Assembly: GCA_003427395.1 (NCBI GenBank)
Contig: BFEA01000390.1
Coordinates: 865,797 to 929,796 of the forward strand
DNA length: 64,000 nucleotides
Direction: 5' to 3'
From: Chara braunii
Taxonomy: Eukaryota > Streptophyta > Charophyceae > Charales > Characeae
The notes below the pieces were generated by a model. The model was not told where the DNA came from. It made no database searches and was given only the letters and a program-made list of their open reading frames with translations. A program made the position numbers and the translations under genes. This document shows positions 1-11,388 of this stretch, piece after piece (the first letter of the stretch is position 1; each line of letters opens with the position of its first letter).

Positions 1-1440
1 AACAGGTGTGCAGCAAACTGGCGACAAGCGCCCACTCAAAACTCAGAGATATGGTAACCGAGAACACAGTTCAGATTAAAGTTCGCTTCGATGGCTATGG
101 CGACTCAGCACCCACTCAACTCTCTGTTCACATACACAGGATCACCCTGGATATCCCACACGCGATACTCTGAACACTCACACACACACACACTGAACTC
201 CAACTACACCTATGACAGCTATTGCTGCTACTACCCTATCGCTATGCCTAACTCCTCCTCTCTCGCCCACTTCTCCCTCGGGCTCACTGCAGACCTCCTT
301 GCACAAGTCGCTTCTGGCAGCGCTTCCGCATGGCTCACGTAGGAATGAATAAATGATTGGGTGCTGCCTCTTGATTTATACTTCTGCAGCTCGTTGGTCT
401 GGCCCTTACCCATGCCCGAAGTGCACACAATCCCATGCGGTACTTGCTTGACTGGACAAGGACTGACTGGGGACTGGGACTGTTGACTCAGCACGGTAGA
501 CTTCCACCACTTGCCCACTTGCCTCGCCATTTGCCCACTTGCCTCAGCCTAAACGTGGGCAACTTCGAAAGGCCACTACTGGGACCTTCCGGAAGGCTGT
601 AGACTTGGCCTTTCGCTACTGTAGCAGCTACGACCTTGACCTTTCTGGACTGTAGCAGCTACGACCTTGACCCTTCGAGAAGGCTACAGCTACGACTTCT
701 AGACCTGACTGAGACTCCTACTCGACAGGTCTACAGATCAAACCCCTGCTACCTATGGACCCTACGACAACCTACAGACTGTTACAATTATACAGGTAAG
801 GTGGGGACTAGGGATCGAGCCCTAGGATCTGCATCAGCTACTGCGAATTGGTGAATACCATTTCATGTTTAAAGGCTCCCTTCGGTATCGTTGTCCTTCT
901 GAATAGGTTCTCATATGCACTCACATGATGAGTGTTGGGGTAATTTTAGTGCGGTATGTTCTATAATTTTCATTTGGCTGAGTTATATGACTTCTTTCGA
1001 GTCTCGAACTTGTTGTTCCTTCAACAGGTGATGGGGTCGAGAAAGCTCGAGATGGAAGCCTCTTAAGGAACGATTGGGGTCGAGAAACTTGCCTATGTGA
1101 TGGGTATGTGAGATTGGGAGTGAGACAAACTACCCAAGGTTGAGATCGACCTCTTCAAAGGCTATATCATGTTTCTGACTTCCTTTATAAGTTTGGGTAA
1201 ATACCGTCCCACTGCAAGTGGAACAACGAGCAAATGCTAAAAGAGGTTATGAAGTATATCCATATAGACTTGAAGGAGGAAAATCAGTGGGTTGATTAGG
1301 AGAGTAGGATCATCATGGAGAAAGTTTCATAATGACATGTGAGACACATACTGGCTAGGTGAGGAAAAACTAACCAAAGACGATCTTGAGAAGATAGATC
1401 GGTACAATTATGTGGTAGTGGGGCAATTCTTGGCAGAGTA
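1..1440. other. No gene recognised; short tandem repeat
   Basis: I recognise no gene here. There is a short (CA)n run near 179-193. A 31-bp unit beginning ACTGTAGCAGCTACGACC is tandemly repeated at about 618-679. The ORFs in this stretch are short and match no family I know. Confidence 0.4.
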
Positions 1441-2089
1441 TCAACGCTTTCCGCAAGGTTTGGGCGCTGTCAGAGTATGACAAGTGCTTCGTCTTCCTTA
1501 TGCACTTTTCGGATGCAGAGCAGCGAAATTTGATTCATGGGATAAAAGAAAGACTTATATGCGAGATTTTTTACAATGAAATTTTGATCAGCACCTTTGT
1601 CATACTCTGCATGACACAAGGAAGAGAAAGGAGTCACAAAATTATGAGAAAAATGAACTTGGTAAAAAGACAAGTGCATCTGCAGAAGGCACCTCTGAGA
1701 GTATAAAAGGTGGACTTCAGAAGGACACTAAGGTGATGCAGCAAAATAAAAAATGAGGTGAAGGGAAGAAAGAGGAGCCTTGCATTAAGAGAAAGGAGGT
1801 GCAAACTAAAGCGAGGAGTGTTGCGACTCGTATCTGTGAAAGGACGACTGACGTCCCAAGAAGGAAGGAAAAAGGAAAGCGAGGGAGCCACCAAAAAGCT
1901 AATATAGCCCTACCTCCCGCTGCATCTGATCCTAAAAGGGAGTGTGATGATAAGAAGGCATCATCAACTGCAAGTTGGACGGGGCGGAAGAATAGCACGC
2001 GGTGAGAGCAGTGGTCGAGGATTGTATGTGGTTGTTGTGGGAAAGTTGGTCATACACCTCTCAAATGCAATAGGATAAAAGGATAGAGT
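1441..2089 (+). pseudogene. Degraded gag-like remnant with a CCHC zinc knuckle
   Basis: In frame with nucleotide 2021 the translation carries a perfect retroviral zinc knuckle, C-x2-C-x4-H-x4-C (CGCCGKVGHTPLKC, about 2027-2068). Lysine/arginine-rich sequence lies upstream in the same frame (1799-2005), as is usual for a nucleocapsid. Another frame at 1455-1680 reads as a gag-like helical segment (for example YDKCFVFLMHFSDAEQ). Several stops and frame changes separate the pieces, and no pol sequence follows, because a minisatellite starts at about 2.28 kb. This is inferred to be a gag fragment of an LTR retrotransposon; the family is not recognised. Confidence 0.5.
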
Positions 2090-2280
2090 TGGAGGGTAAG
2101 ACCGCTTGCTCTAAACAAAGGTTAAGCTTCTCTTAGATAGTTATCACCGCCTCACTTTAGCCCATCTGCAACAAAAGAGAGAAAAAGTAATGTCGGTTGC
2201 CAGACTGATAGGCGACTACCTATTTTGCATTGCCTTTAAGCTAATTCTATGATTTTTTTTTTGATATATAGGATCAATAA

Positions 2281-4790
2281 GGCATTACTAGCAAGCATGT
2301 CATGTCAACAACTCTTTCAACCAATTAAAAAATCAAGGGTCCGTTCAACCGAAGTTTTTATCTTCTGCTTCTCCTGATTCACAAAGACATGAGTCTTGTA
2401 TCTTATTTAGTTAATCTTTAACTTTCCAAGTTGTTCTCAGTCAAACCCCATACAATCACTGACACACTAGCCTGGAGTAATTGTCACAAGGAAATGCGTC
2501 CGACGTTCGTCAATAAGCAAAACCCATTGACTTAGCAAAGCGACCGAATCAGTCAGGAGGACCTCATCTTCAACCCCATTTCAAGTCTTGAGCAACCGAG
2601 CAAAGCGACTAGATCAGTCAGGAGGACCTCATCGTTAACCCAATTTTAATGTCTTAGAAAAATGAGCAAAGTGATCGGATCAGTCAGGAGGACCTCATCT
2701 CCAAACCCATTTCAATGTCTTAGGCAAACAAGCAAAGCGACCAGACCAATCAGGAGGATCTAATTTCCAGCACCATTTCAATATCTTAGGCAAACAAGCA
2801 AAGCGACCGGGTCAGTTAGGAGGACCTCATCTCCAGCCCCATTTCAATATCTTAGGCAAACAAGCAAGGCGCGCCTGGATTAGTCAAGAGGACCTCATCT
2901 CCAGCCCCATTTCAATGTGTTAGGCAAACGACCAAAGCGACTGCATTAGTCAAGAGGATCTCATCTTCAGCCCCATTTCAATGTCTTTGGCAAATAAGCA
3001 AAGCGATCGGATCAGTTAGGAGGACATCATCCCCCGCCCCGTTTTAAGTCTTTAGCAAACGAGCAAAGCAACCAGATCATTAAAGAGGACCTCATTTCCA
3101 GCCCTGTTTCAATGTCGTAGGCAAACGAGCAAAGCAACCAGATCATTAAAGAGGACCTCATTTCCAGCCCCGTTTCAATGTCTTAGGCAAACGAGCAAAG
3201 CAACTGAATCAGTCAACAGGACCTCACCTCCAAACCCATTTCAATGTCTTAGGCAAACAAGCAAAACGACCGGATCAGTCAGGAGGACCTCATCTCCAAC
3301 CCCATTTCAATGTCTTAGGCAAACAAGCAAAGCGACCGGATTAATTAGGAGGACCTCATCCCCAACCCCATTTGAATGTCTTAGGCAAACGAGCAAAGCA
3401 ACCCGATTAGTAAGAAGGACATAATCTCCAACCCCATTCAATGTCTTAGGCAAACAAGCAAAGAGACCGGATCAGTCAGGAGGACCTCATTTCCAGCCCC
3501 ATTTCAATGTCTTAGGCAAACAAGCAACGCGACCAAATTGGTCAGGAGGCCAACCCCATTTCTTCGTTTTAAGCAAACACGCAAAGCGACGGGATCAGTC
3601 AGGAGGACCTCATCTCCAACCCCATTACAATGTCCTAGACAAACAAGCAAAGCGACTGAATCAGTCAGGAGGATCTCATCTTCATCCCCATTTCAATGCC
3701 TTAGGCAAACGAGCAAAGCGACCGGATTAGTCAGGAGGACCTCATCTCGAACCCCATTTCAATATCTTAGGCAAACAAGCAAAGCAACCAGACCAGTCAG
3801 GAGGACCTCATCTCCTGCCTCATTTCAATATCATAGGCAGACGAGCAAAGCGACCGGATTAGTCAGGAGGACCTTATCTCCATCCTCATTTCAATATCTT
3901 AGGCAAACAAGCAAAGCGACGGGATCAGTCAGGAGGACCTTATCTCCAACCCCATTACAATGTCTTAGGCAAACAAGCAAAACGATTGGATCAGTCAGGA
4001 TGATCTCATCTCCATCCTCATGTCAATGCCTTAAGCAAACGAGCAAAGCGACCGGATTAGTCAGGAGGGCCTCATCTCGAACCCCATTTCAATATATCTT
4101 AGGCAAACAAGCAAAGAGACCGCATCGGTCAAGAGGACCTCATCTCCAGCCCCATTTCAATATCTTAGGCAGACGAGCAAAGCGACCGGATCCATCAGGA
4201 GGACCTCATCTCCATCCTCATTTCAATGTCTTAGGCAAACGAGCAAAGCGTGGATCAATCAGGAGGACATCATCTCCAACCCCATTTCAATGTCTTAGGC
4301 AAACAAGCAAACCGACTGGATCAGTCAGGAGGACCTCATCTCCAGCCCCATTTCAATGTCTTAGGCAAACAAGGAAAGCGACCAGATTAGTCAAGAGGAA
4401 TTAATCTCAAGCCTCGTTTCGATGTCTTAGGCAAACAAGCAAAGCGACCGGATCAATGAGGAGGAGCTCATCTCCAACCCCATTTCAATGTCTTAGGCAA
4501 AGACGCAAAGCGACCGGATCAATGAGGAGGGCCTCATCTCTAGCCCCATTTCAATGTTTTAGGTAAACAAGCAAAGCGACCGGATCAGTCAGGAGGACTT
4601 CATGTCCAACCCCATTTCCATGTCTTACGCAAACGAGCAAAGCAAACGGATCAGTCAACAAAACCTTATTTTCAGCCCCATTCAAATCATCGCAAGTAAA
4701 CATCATAGATTCCATTTCAAGCAAAATGAAATTAAACAATCATACTAAATTTTCTCTGATTCCGTTGAAGTCATGAATTAAAGTCAAGGA
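2281..4790. repeat. Dispersed unit with a ~33-copy 66-bp minisatellite (copy A)
   Basis: From about 2510 to 4685 a 66-bp unit (core GCAAAGCGACCGGATCAGTC, then an AGGAGGACCTCATCTCC block and a CCCATTTCAATGTCTTAGGC block) repeats about 33 times with point differences. The unit is 22 codons long, so one frame stays open (3538-4404) and reads as a fake 22-residue repeat protein. Unique flanks (2281-2480 and 4686-4790) are nearly the same as the flanks of a second, shorter array at 26533-27545. The array is therefore the internal part of a larger dispersed unit. Nothing shows that it is translated. Confidence 0.9.
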
Positions 4791-5987
4791 AATATACAAA
4801 AAACCAAAACTTAGTCAAACTGAATGAAGGGTGATATAGATAAGGGCATGTGGTATCCTAAGCGAGATCGCGTCGGCCTACCTTAAAGTCCCATGCCTCC
4901 ACGGTCCCGCCTGAACCCCGACAGAGCTCCTGCAATCGGTGGGGCAAACCTCCCACAGAGGCCTTAGCACGGATTATGAGTTTCAATCCTGCCTCGCGCC
5001 TTCCTCTTTGAACCAAAAGACTAGACTTAGTGTAAGAAAGGCAGAAGAGGAAAAGTCAAGTCACTCAGATCCAGGAGAGGTGCTCCCAGACTCGCGTGAG
5101 AGGGCCTCGATACCTTGACATGCCTGAGGGCCCCGCAATGGTAGCCAAGAATGCAGCAAGAACAACTGAATCGCAGTCAAGCGTAACGAAGATGGCCGAA
5201 AAATATAACCAACAAGCGGAATAACTCCTCTCAGACGATCCCCCAAGTTGCAACAATAACCCTTTTCGACTGCTTGATCACTCCCCCACGTTGCAGCCTC
5301 TAATAAGAACGCCGCTACACAATCTAGGAAGGTTGCGCTCAGATGGAACTCAACCCCACTCTCTAACGACCAGCCCGCCCGTACCTCACAGGCAAGCTAT
5401 CTCTTCTACTTCAAGCCTCATTGCAACCCTCTTTGATTCGAGCGCTTGCACCTTACTGGACCTATTAAGGTTAGCAAGACAACCCCACTCATACCTATTA
5501 AACAACAGGTGATGATCCCACACCTCTCTCAGTATGGTGGCCCTACCTAGCAAGAGTCTGGCCTAGGTCGTCACTCTAGACCCACCCTGCCTAAGCAGTA
5601 GTTGCCCTACTTCGCCATCAATGTTCAAGCAAGGGAACAAACCATTTCCTCCTCTTTTACCTGATAATGTCGTTACTTTCCTATTCAAAGGAAAGATAAC
5701 AGCACCCCACAATGGACACGGAACATAGTTTCGACGTGGGTCTCACTATCATTCTCAAGACTCGTAACTGCTTCCTTAAGCCTCAACGAGGGAGTAACAA
5801 TTCAAGAGTGCACTTCCACTGAGAACAACTATACAATTTGACCAACTTCCTTTGGGAAGAACCACCTTCCACAAAAAACGAGTCACCCCATTCACCTTCG
5901 GTCCCATGCCAGACGTGGGTTTCATGCAAAGTCTATGTCCTCTTGGAAGGCAATCCATACACCATCAATCAGGCATCAAACAAAATA
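4791..5987. other. No gene recognised
   Basis: This is about 1.2 kb between the minisatellite unit and the E1 5' LTR. I see no coding homology, tRNA or obvious repeat. The last bases, AATA (5984-5987), form one side of the E1 target-site duplication. Confidence 0.4.
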
Positions 5988-6898
5988 TGCGAGGCCACTG
6001 CCTCTATGAGCCCCTTTCGGCAGTCCGTCAGCCGCCCTAAGTGAAGGCAGGCTCGAAGAGGCCTTCAGGGCCTTATTTCGGCCTCTGCACAACTAAGGAA
6101 ATTCAGGCAGTTGCACAGCGCCAGTTGGTTGAGGAAACCCAGGCCCTGGACCGCCTGTGTGAATGAATGGAAAGCAGGCCCTGGGCTGGATACGGGTACT
6201 GGGCCAAACACATGCCAAAGGCAGTTGGGCACATGCAACTACCGCAGGCCCCAGGCCTGTTCTCCATCGTGCTGGGCCTCAGGATATCGGGGCCTACTAG
6301 AAGCTTCCTGGGACTGGACGCAGGTAGGCCACTTCGATATCGCAAAGGGCCTGCCTCCTCATTCGGTATTCGGGTGCTGGCTGCATGTTGCGCAAGCGCT
6401 GCTGCGTTATTTGCTGGCTGGCGCCCACGCGCTCACGGGCGAGCAGGGAAGGAGCAGGCAGCCATAGCCGAGCTGCGCTGCTGTGAGCCGGGTGTGGCGC
6501 AGCGTGGTCCTTGGGTGCAAGTGGCATCTGTATGTTGGGGAACGAGGTTGTGAGTAAGGCGAGAGACATACCTGGTGCTGGAAGCGTGCGACATTGGTCG
6601 TTGTATGCTCATACTTCAGGAGAGTTGTTGTCGTCAACTTCGGCATTATAGTATAGGCTAGATAGGATCTCCCGCATGTAGTATGGGCGCCGAGCGCCAG
6701 ATAGGATATCAACTCTGGTTCTTCGTTGATAATGATGATGGGACTATTTCAACATTGTCAATTATGAACTCTAGGTGTGCTCTTATTTGGTGAAACTCGT
6801 GATGCAATTCTGTTGTTGGTTCGAGGTCACTACTATCTGGACTCATATGTATGATGTTGTTTGATTGCTGAAGTTCGCTATTGCTTATCTTCCTTGCA
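5988..6898 (+). repeat. E1 5' LTR
   Basis: This 911-bp LTR matches 14125-15011. It starts TGCGAGGCCACTGCC and ends TTCCTTGCA. A weakened copy of the LTR hairpin seen in E2 and E3 lies near 6030-6055. Open frames inside it (for example 6111-6553) are chance. Confidence 0.9.
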
Positions 6899-6900
6899 AT

Positions 6901-6917
6901 TTGGTTTCGGAGTTGTG
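6901..6917 (+). other. E1 primer-binding site (initiator tRNA-Met type, degraded)
   Basis: Two bases after the LTR, TTGGTTTCGGAGTTGTG matches TTGGTATCGGAGCTGG in E2 with two changes. That form resembles the 3' end complement of initiator tRNA-Met used by many plant gypsy and copia elements. Confidence 0.7.
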
Positions 6918-6918
6918 G

Positions 6919-8145
6919 TACGATTGCGCTCATCTGGCGCTTGTCTTCTGCCTTATGTGGTACATACATGCGGTCTGCTTGGCGAGTTGGCCGTAAATGG
7001 TGTGTAGTGAGGAGGGTGGAGACGAGTGATAGGCGACCCAGGAGGTGAGGGGATCGCCAGGAAGGCTATGAGGTGTAATGTGGTCTGGACAATGTGATGA
7101 GAACTATCTAATGTGCGATTGATGCTGAAGTGGAACGGCAAGATAATGCTGGTTGTGCCGATGCAGTGCCTGGTCATCGCAATCGCCATCAGGTCATCTG
7201 GTGAGATTATCTCTGTGGTTGGGGGCAACTATTTGAGGTACGTTGCTCTTAACCTTATCTACCCTCTTCGACACTTCTTACCGTGAAGTTGTGTTCCTTC
7301 TGGAAAGTCCTCTCATTGTGAGGTGTCGAGTGCGCTCAACCTTGAGAGTCGGCAATGTTCACGTGGAGCATCTGGGAGAAGATGGGCGGAGCTTTCTGAA
7401 GGGCCTTGGACGAAGCACTGGGTCACGATCACCATGCCAACCCACCGGGAGTAGAGCACGCATGCTTTGCTGCTTGTCCTTTGTTTGGCTTGCTGCGCTG
7501 TTAGATGGGTACTGAAGGGCAGGCCAGCCCTATGGGAGACGAGACCGGGCGTCTTTAAATAAGCACCGGAAGGGGAACCATTGGTTGTGATCGTCGTCCA
7601 GCTGCGACGTAAAATAATTCTTGGAGTCACTTGGGGGCGGACGTTAAATTGCCTCTGGATCGGCCAATGGTAGTAAGGCTCGCTGCACGCGAGGATAATC
7701 CAGTGCAGGGCTGGCCAGCTCAGCAGATACTCGAGGCACAAGGGTGGGCCGAACACACACCTTTTAGACAAGCAACGCTCTCCGGATCGCTCAGGGACGC
7801 TGACGTCAAGTGACATTCAGGGGAACTAAGGGAGGGGTAGATTTCAGGTGATAAGTTCGAGAAAATTCCATGCTGTCCTATCCACACAAATGATTCTATT
7901 TTTATGTTTTGATTAGTTAGATGTACAACCAATTGACATCTGACCGACAACATTAGTTAGAACTGTTTCTTGTTCATGGTGCTTCTGTTTGCGAACTAAT
8001 CAAACTAAAAATAGTTTTATTTGTAGGAATCTGACTTACCTGTTTAGTCTCAAACATAGCCACCGATTACTTCATCGGTCTATATAGTATGATGCGGTAG
8101 GCATCAAGAGTGTCCTAGTGCAGACATTGTACAGTGATGTAGCTT
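6919..8145 (+). other. E1 leader (5' untranslated region) with a conserved stem-loop and possible intron
   Basis: This non-coding leader lies between the primer-binding site and gag. At 7586-7610 is the motif GTGATCGTCGTCC followed by GCGACGT. CGTCG pairs with CGACG to give a 5-bp stem, and the motif is present in E2 and, inverted, in E3. Near 8025 a T-rich stretch ending GTAG precedes GAATCTGAC. E2 and E3 have comparable 3' splice-site-like sequences at the same relative place, so a leader intron is possible but unproven. Confidence 0.6.
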
Positions 8146-10110
8146 ATGAGTGACAGGGAGGTTCCACAACCGGACGACCGGACCTTGCGATCGGCTAGAC
8201 GCCCGATTGCCCATTTAGAATTAGGACCAGAGGGCGACAGGTACTTGTTCCACCAGCGTAGGGAAAGGTTGCAGCAGCAGAGGAGGGCTAGAGCAACAGA
8301 GGCTAGCAGGGCCCTTGTAAGTGAGGCCACAGCTTCGGAAGCCATGGCCATCTCTGCGCTGCAGACTACTCAGGCCGGTAGTTCACGATCTGTAGGGTCA
8401 ACGGTCGCACAAACCCAGAGTCAGTCCGTTGGTGTTATGGCAAGCCAGTCGTTGGTGTTGACACCCGAGGAGGTCGCCATACAGCGAGCTGCTGCTCGCG
8501 AGGCATAGCTACAGCAGGCTTTAGGAGAGATTAAGGCTGAGAAAGAGAGAATGATTAGGAGAAGAGCCAGGATGCAAAGGAGAGAAACGGACGTTAGTGA
8601 GTTAGAGGAGATGAACCCTGCAGAGATGGATGATGATTTGAGAACCATACGGTCGGTCCTGTTAAGTGTAGTGGAGGTGGACGATCACCAGACGAACATC
8701 TTACAGGACGTCCAACAGAGTCTGGCTATGTTAGTCGGGCGGATGCAAGCGACTTCATCACCGTCCAGGCTAGGTGCCTGGCCCGTTGCACATCCTCCTT
8801 TTGTCCCACCGGTAACTGGGGTATCCCCATATGTAGCCCCATCATCGGTTGCTATCGTTTCCCTGGGCATGCCGTTATCAGGAGGGCTCTCAGCAGGTCC
8901 AAGTTTGCAGATTCCTGTACAGTCAGTGGTCACTCAGACACCGTCTCAGGTTGCAGTCAGTGTGCAGCCTCTTGTCTCGCAATCTGTATAGTCACAGGGT
9001 ACTCAGCCCCTGCAGTCAGTACAGCAACCTGTTTCACCGGGTCCACAGTTCGGAGTGATGCAGGGACCGGGACAAACACAGTGGGTGCCAAAGACGACCA
9101 TCGCCGCTCCGAAACCCTTCACAAGGGATAAAAGAGGTGAAGAGCTCGACACGTGGTTGAGGGCAGTGCCAGTCTATGTTAGGTGTAAACTTACCTTGCC
9201 GCACGAAGAAGTGCTTGTGGCTGCCTCCTACCTAGAGGGTAGTGCAGCAAGATGGTTGAGTGGTTTAGTGCAGCTCCAGGGGTATGGTCATGACTTCCGC
9301 GCTTGGGCGGTCAACCAGAAATTGGACGACTTCCTTAAGCTGGTGGAGGAAAGGTGGCATGATCCTCAGGAGGCCCAAGGGGCCACTGATGCAATCCTGA
9401 CACTGGACACGCGGCAGTTCAAGTCAGTAAGGGAAGCCACCGACGCAGTTGAGCGTCTGATCTGTGTCCCAAGGGTACGCTATGACCCCCAGGTTCTACT
9501 CACCTCCTACCTGAGATGCTTCTCTTTGCCTCTCAGGAACCAGTTGGCAGGTGAGGCCAACATCAATATGCACAACTTTCCTTCGTTTAGCAAGAAGGCC
9601 CTAGACCTTGAGGCAAAGATAGGGCATGGACAGGCACCCACTACAGACGGAAGGAGGAAGACACTGCCTCCTAACCGGAAGGCGAAGGGGCGCATAATGT
9701 TTGTCGATAACGATGGTTCCACCATCGAGCTAGACGACAACTTCCAGGAGGGAGTAGGTTCAGAGGCGGGCAGCGTAGAAGCTTCAGGGGGTGGAGTAGT
9801 CGCTGCCGTAACTCAGAAAGGTAGGGCGTCCGGTAGACTCCGTGGAGGTTCACGATCGAGGAGTCGAGTTGACCCCAATGCTCCTCCATGGGAGAAAGCG
9901 GGTCTTACAGAGGACGTGTGGAGAGACCGGTACACCCGGTAAGCTTGTATTCGTTGTCGCCAATATGGCCATAACCAATTCAAGTGCCGAAACAAGAAGG
10001 TGCCCAAGAACCTGCCTACGGTGGGGCAGGCGTTAGGATCCTCCCATCCCGGAGGTAGCAATGTGGCCAGCACTTCAGGCACTGCTCCAGGAAACACGTC
10101 GGGCCAGTAG
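8146..10110 (+). pseudogene. E1 gag (capsid and nucleocapsid), three in-frame stops
   Basis: One frame (codons starting at 8146) covers the whole gag but is broken by TAG at 8506, TAG at 8989 and TAA at 9940. The start MSDREVPQ was chosen because E3 also starts MSD and E2 starts MSE at the same place. An Arg/Gln-rich coiled region follows, then a Ser/Gln/Pro-rich linker. The retrotransposon Gag capsid domain (about 9115-9640) contains AARWLSGL and ERWHDPQEA. A basic tail and the zinc knuckle CIRCRQYGHNQFKC (C-x2-C-x4-H-x4-C) follow, the knuckle lying just after the TAA. Gag ends at TAG 10108-10110, inside a predicted frameshift stem. The product would be the structural particle protein. Confidence 0.88.
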
Positions 10111-10129
10111 GAATAGTAGTTGTTCCTGC
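10089..10129 (+). promoter_or_regulatory. E1 gag-pol -1 frameshift signal (AGGAAAC plus stem-loop)
   Basis: The heptamer AGGAAAC (10089-10095) sits in gag phase as A GGA AAC. An 11-nt spacer follows, then the stem GTAGGAA (10107-10113), a 9-nt loop (10114-10122) and TTCCTGC (10123-10129). The stem is 7 bp with one G-U pair. The gag stop lies inside the stem. Pol is in the -1 frame. The spacing is the same in E2 and E3, where the heptamer is GGGAAAC. Confidence 0.75.
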
Positions 10130-10950
10130 TAGGGTCGAGGTGGTGCAGGCATCCTCACCATCTCGAGAGATGGCCCAAGCTACTGACTCCAGCGTCGTCC
10201 CGCAGACACATTCGGACCCATCGAGCCTCTGTTCGATGAATGTGTTCGAGTCCTTAGAGGAGCTAGAGGAGGAGTGGTCTAGAGCAGACCCACTAGCTTC
10301 TTGGACGGCCCTAGTCAAAGCCCCGAAGGGTGAGATGTTCGTCAGCAAGGTTGTCATTGGCGGCCGCAAGGCCGGGGCCTATTACGACACTTGCTCGACT
10401 AGGAACTTTATAAGTCGCGCGTGTGTTGAGAGGCTGCGCTTACAGGGGCAAGTGCAGCGCCCGAGTCGCCCTGTGGAGTCGACCTGTGCCAACAAACAGC
10501 GCATGGTAGTCAACGACTACCTCCAAGATGTGGAGTGTTGTTTTCCGTATGCGGGAGGGGAACTGAGACACCACGTCTCGTTCCTAGTGAGCGATGACCT
10601 CCCCATGGACATGTTGTTAGGTATGTACTACCTCTCTGTGGCACAGCCCCAGTTTGAATGGGACAGAAAAGTGGTCAAACACACTCTGCCAGGTGGAGGG
10701 ACCGCCATATTACATAAGTTCAAAGCTAGTAGTCTGATCGAGTCCTATGGGTGCATGTGTGCGACCGCGTTCTATAACTATTATAAGCAAAATCAGGAGG
10801 AGGGTTATGTACTTAGTTTATGTCTCTGCTGCAGGCGAGCCGGTGAAAATGCCGCCGGAGATAGAGGGAGTAGTTGCCAAGTACCTTGATCTATTTGAAG
10901 AGCCGACAGGGGTTGTAGAGAGGGGGGTCGTCCACACGATAGAGATTATG

Positions 10951-10967
10951 TTCATTAATGGGACGGA

Positions 10968-10998
<31 letters not shown>

Positions 10999-11388
10999 CG
11001 GCAAGCCACTCACGTTGCGTCTACTTTCAATTCTAATTTGCTGGATTGATCAATGTTGAGGCTTTCTTTTACATATGTATTGTATGGTCGGTCTTGTGAA
11101 GTTCAAACTCTTACAGTGGGTAGAACGCAAAGTAAGATAAGCGATTGATTACATAATCGAGCAAAGAAGGAAAAAAAACTTATGCTCCGTGAGGTTTCAG
11201 TAAGCTAGAGCAATCAATGAATTCAATCCCACCGGGCCATCGTCAATTTTCAATTCCCATTAGCTAAGGGTTCAGTCTAGATAAGAGCTGGGATGGTTGG
11301 ATTTGGCCGGCGGCGTATTATCTTGTTTACTTACCCACTCTCTAGACTCAATTATATCTGGAGAGAGAAAGAAGAAAGTCCATCTCTT
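10951..11388 (+). other. Foreign segment replacing the start of E1 RT, with a (GAAA)n tract
   Basis: Compared with E2, pol homology stops after VVHTIEI and resumes at TCIDYRGL. The roughly 155 bp expected there is replaced by about 438 bp of unrelated, AT-richer sequence that includes a (GAAA)n microsatellite at 10971-10998. I see no ends or coding content that identify its source. Confidence 0.7.

Noticed and set aside
3538-4404. 288-aa ORF of 22-residue repeats
   Set aside because: It is the 66-bp minisatellite read in one frame; other units carry stops, copy B does not keep it, and the flanks are non-coding.
2500-4690. CRISPR-like array
   Set aside because: Units are contiguous 66-bp tandem repeats with no unique spacers, in eukaryotic DNA.
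6103-6712. Overlapping 80-130 aa ORFs inside the E1 LTR
   Set aside because: Present on both strands in several frames of a GC-rich LTR; the same occurs in other LTRs (31074-31588, 54087-54723, 61812-62447).
8506-8991. Reassigned stop codons (UAG as Gln)
   Set aside because: Stops include TGA and TAA as well, are mixed with frameshifts, and differ between copies, which fits decay better than a variant code.
10971-10998. Poly(A)-like tail of an inserted retrocopy in E1
   Set aside because: The tract is (GAAA)n, lies inside the replaced segment rather than at its end, and no target duplication is seen.
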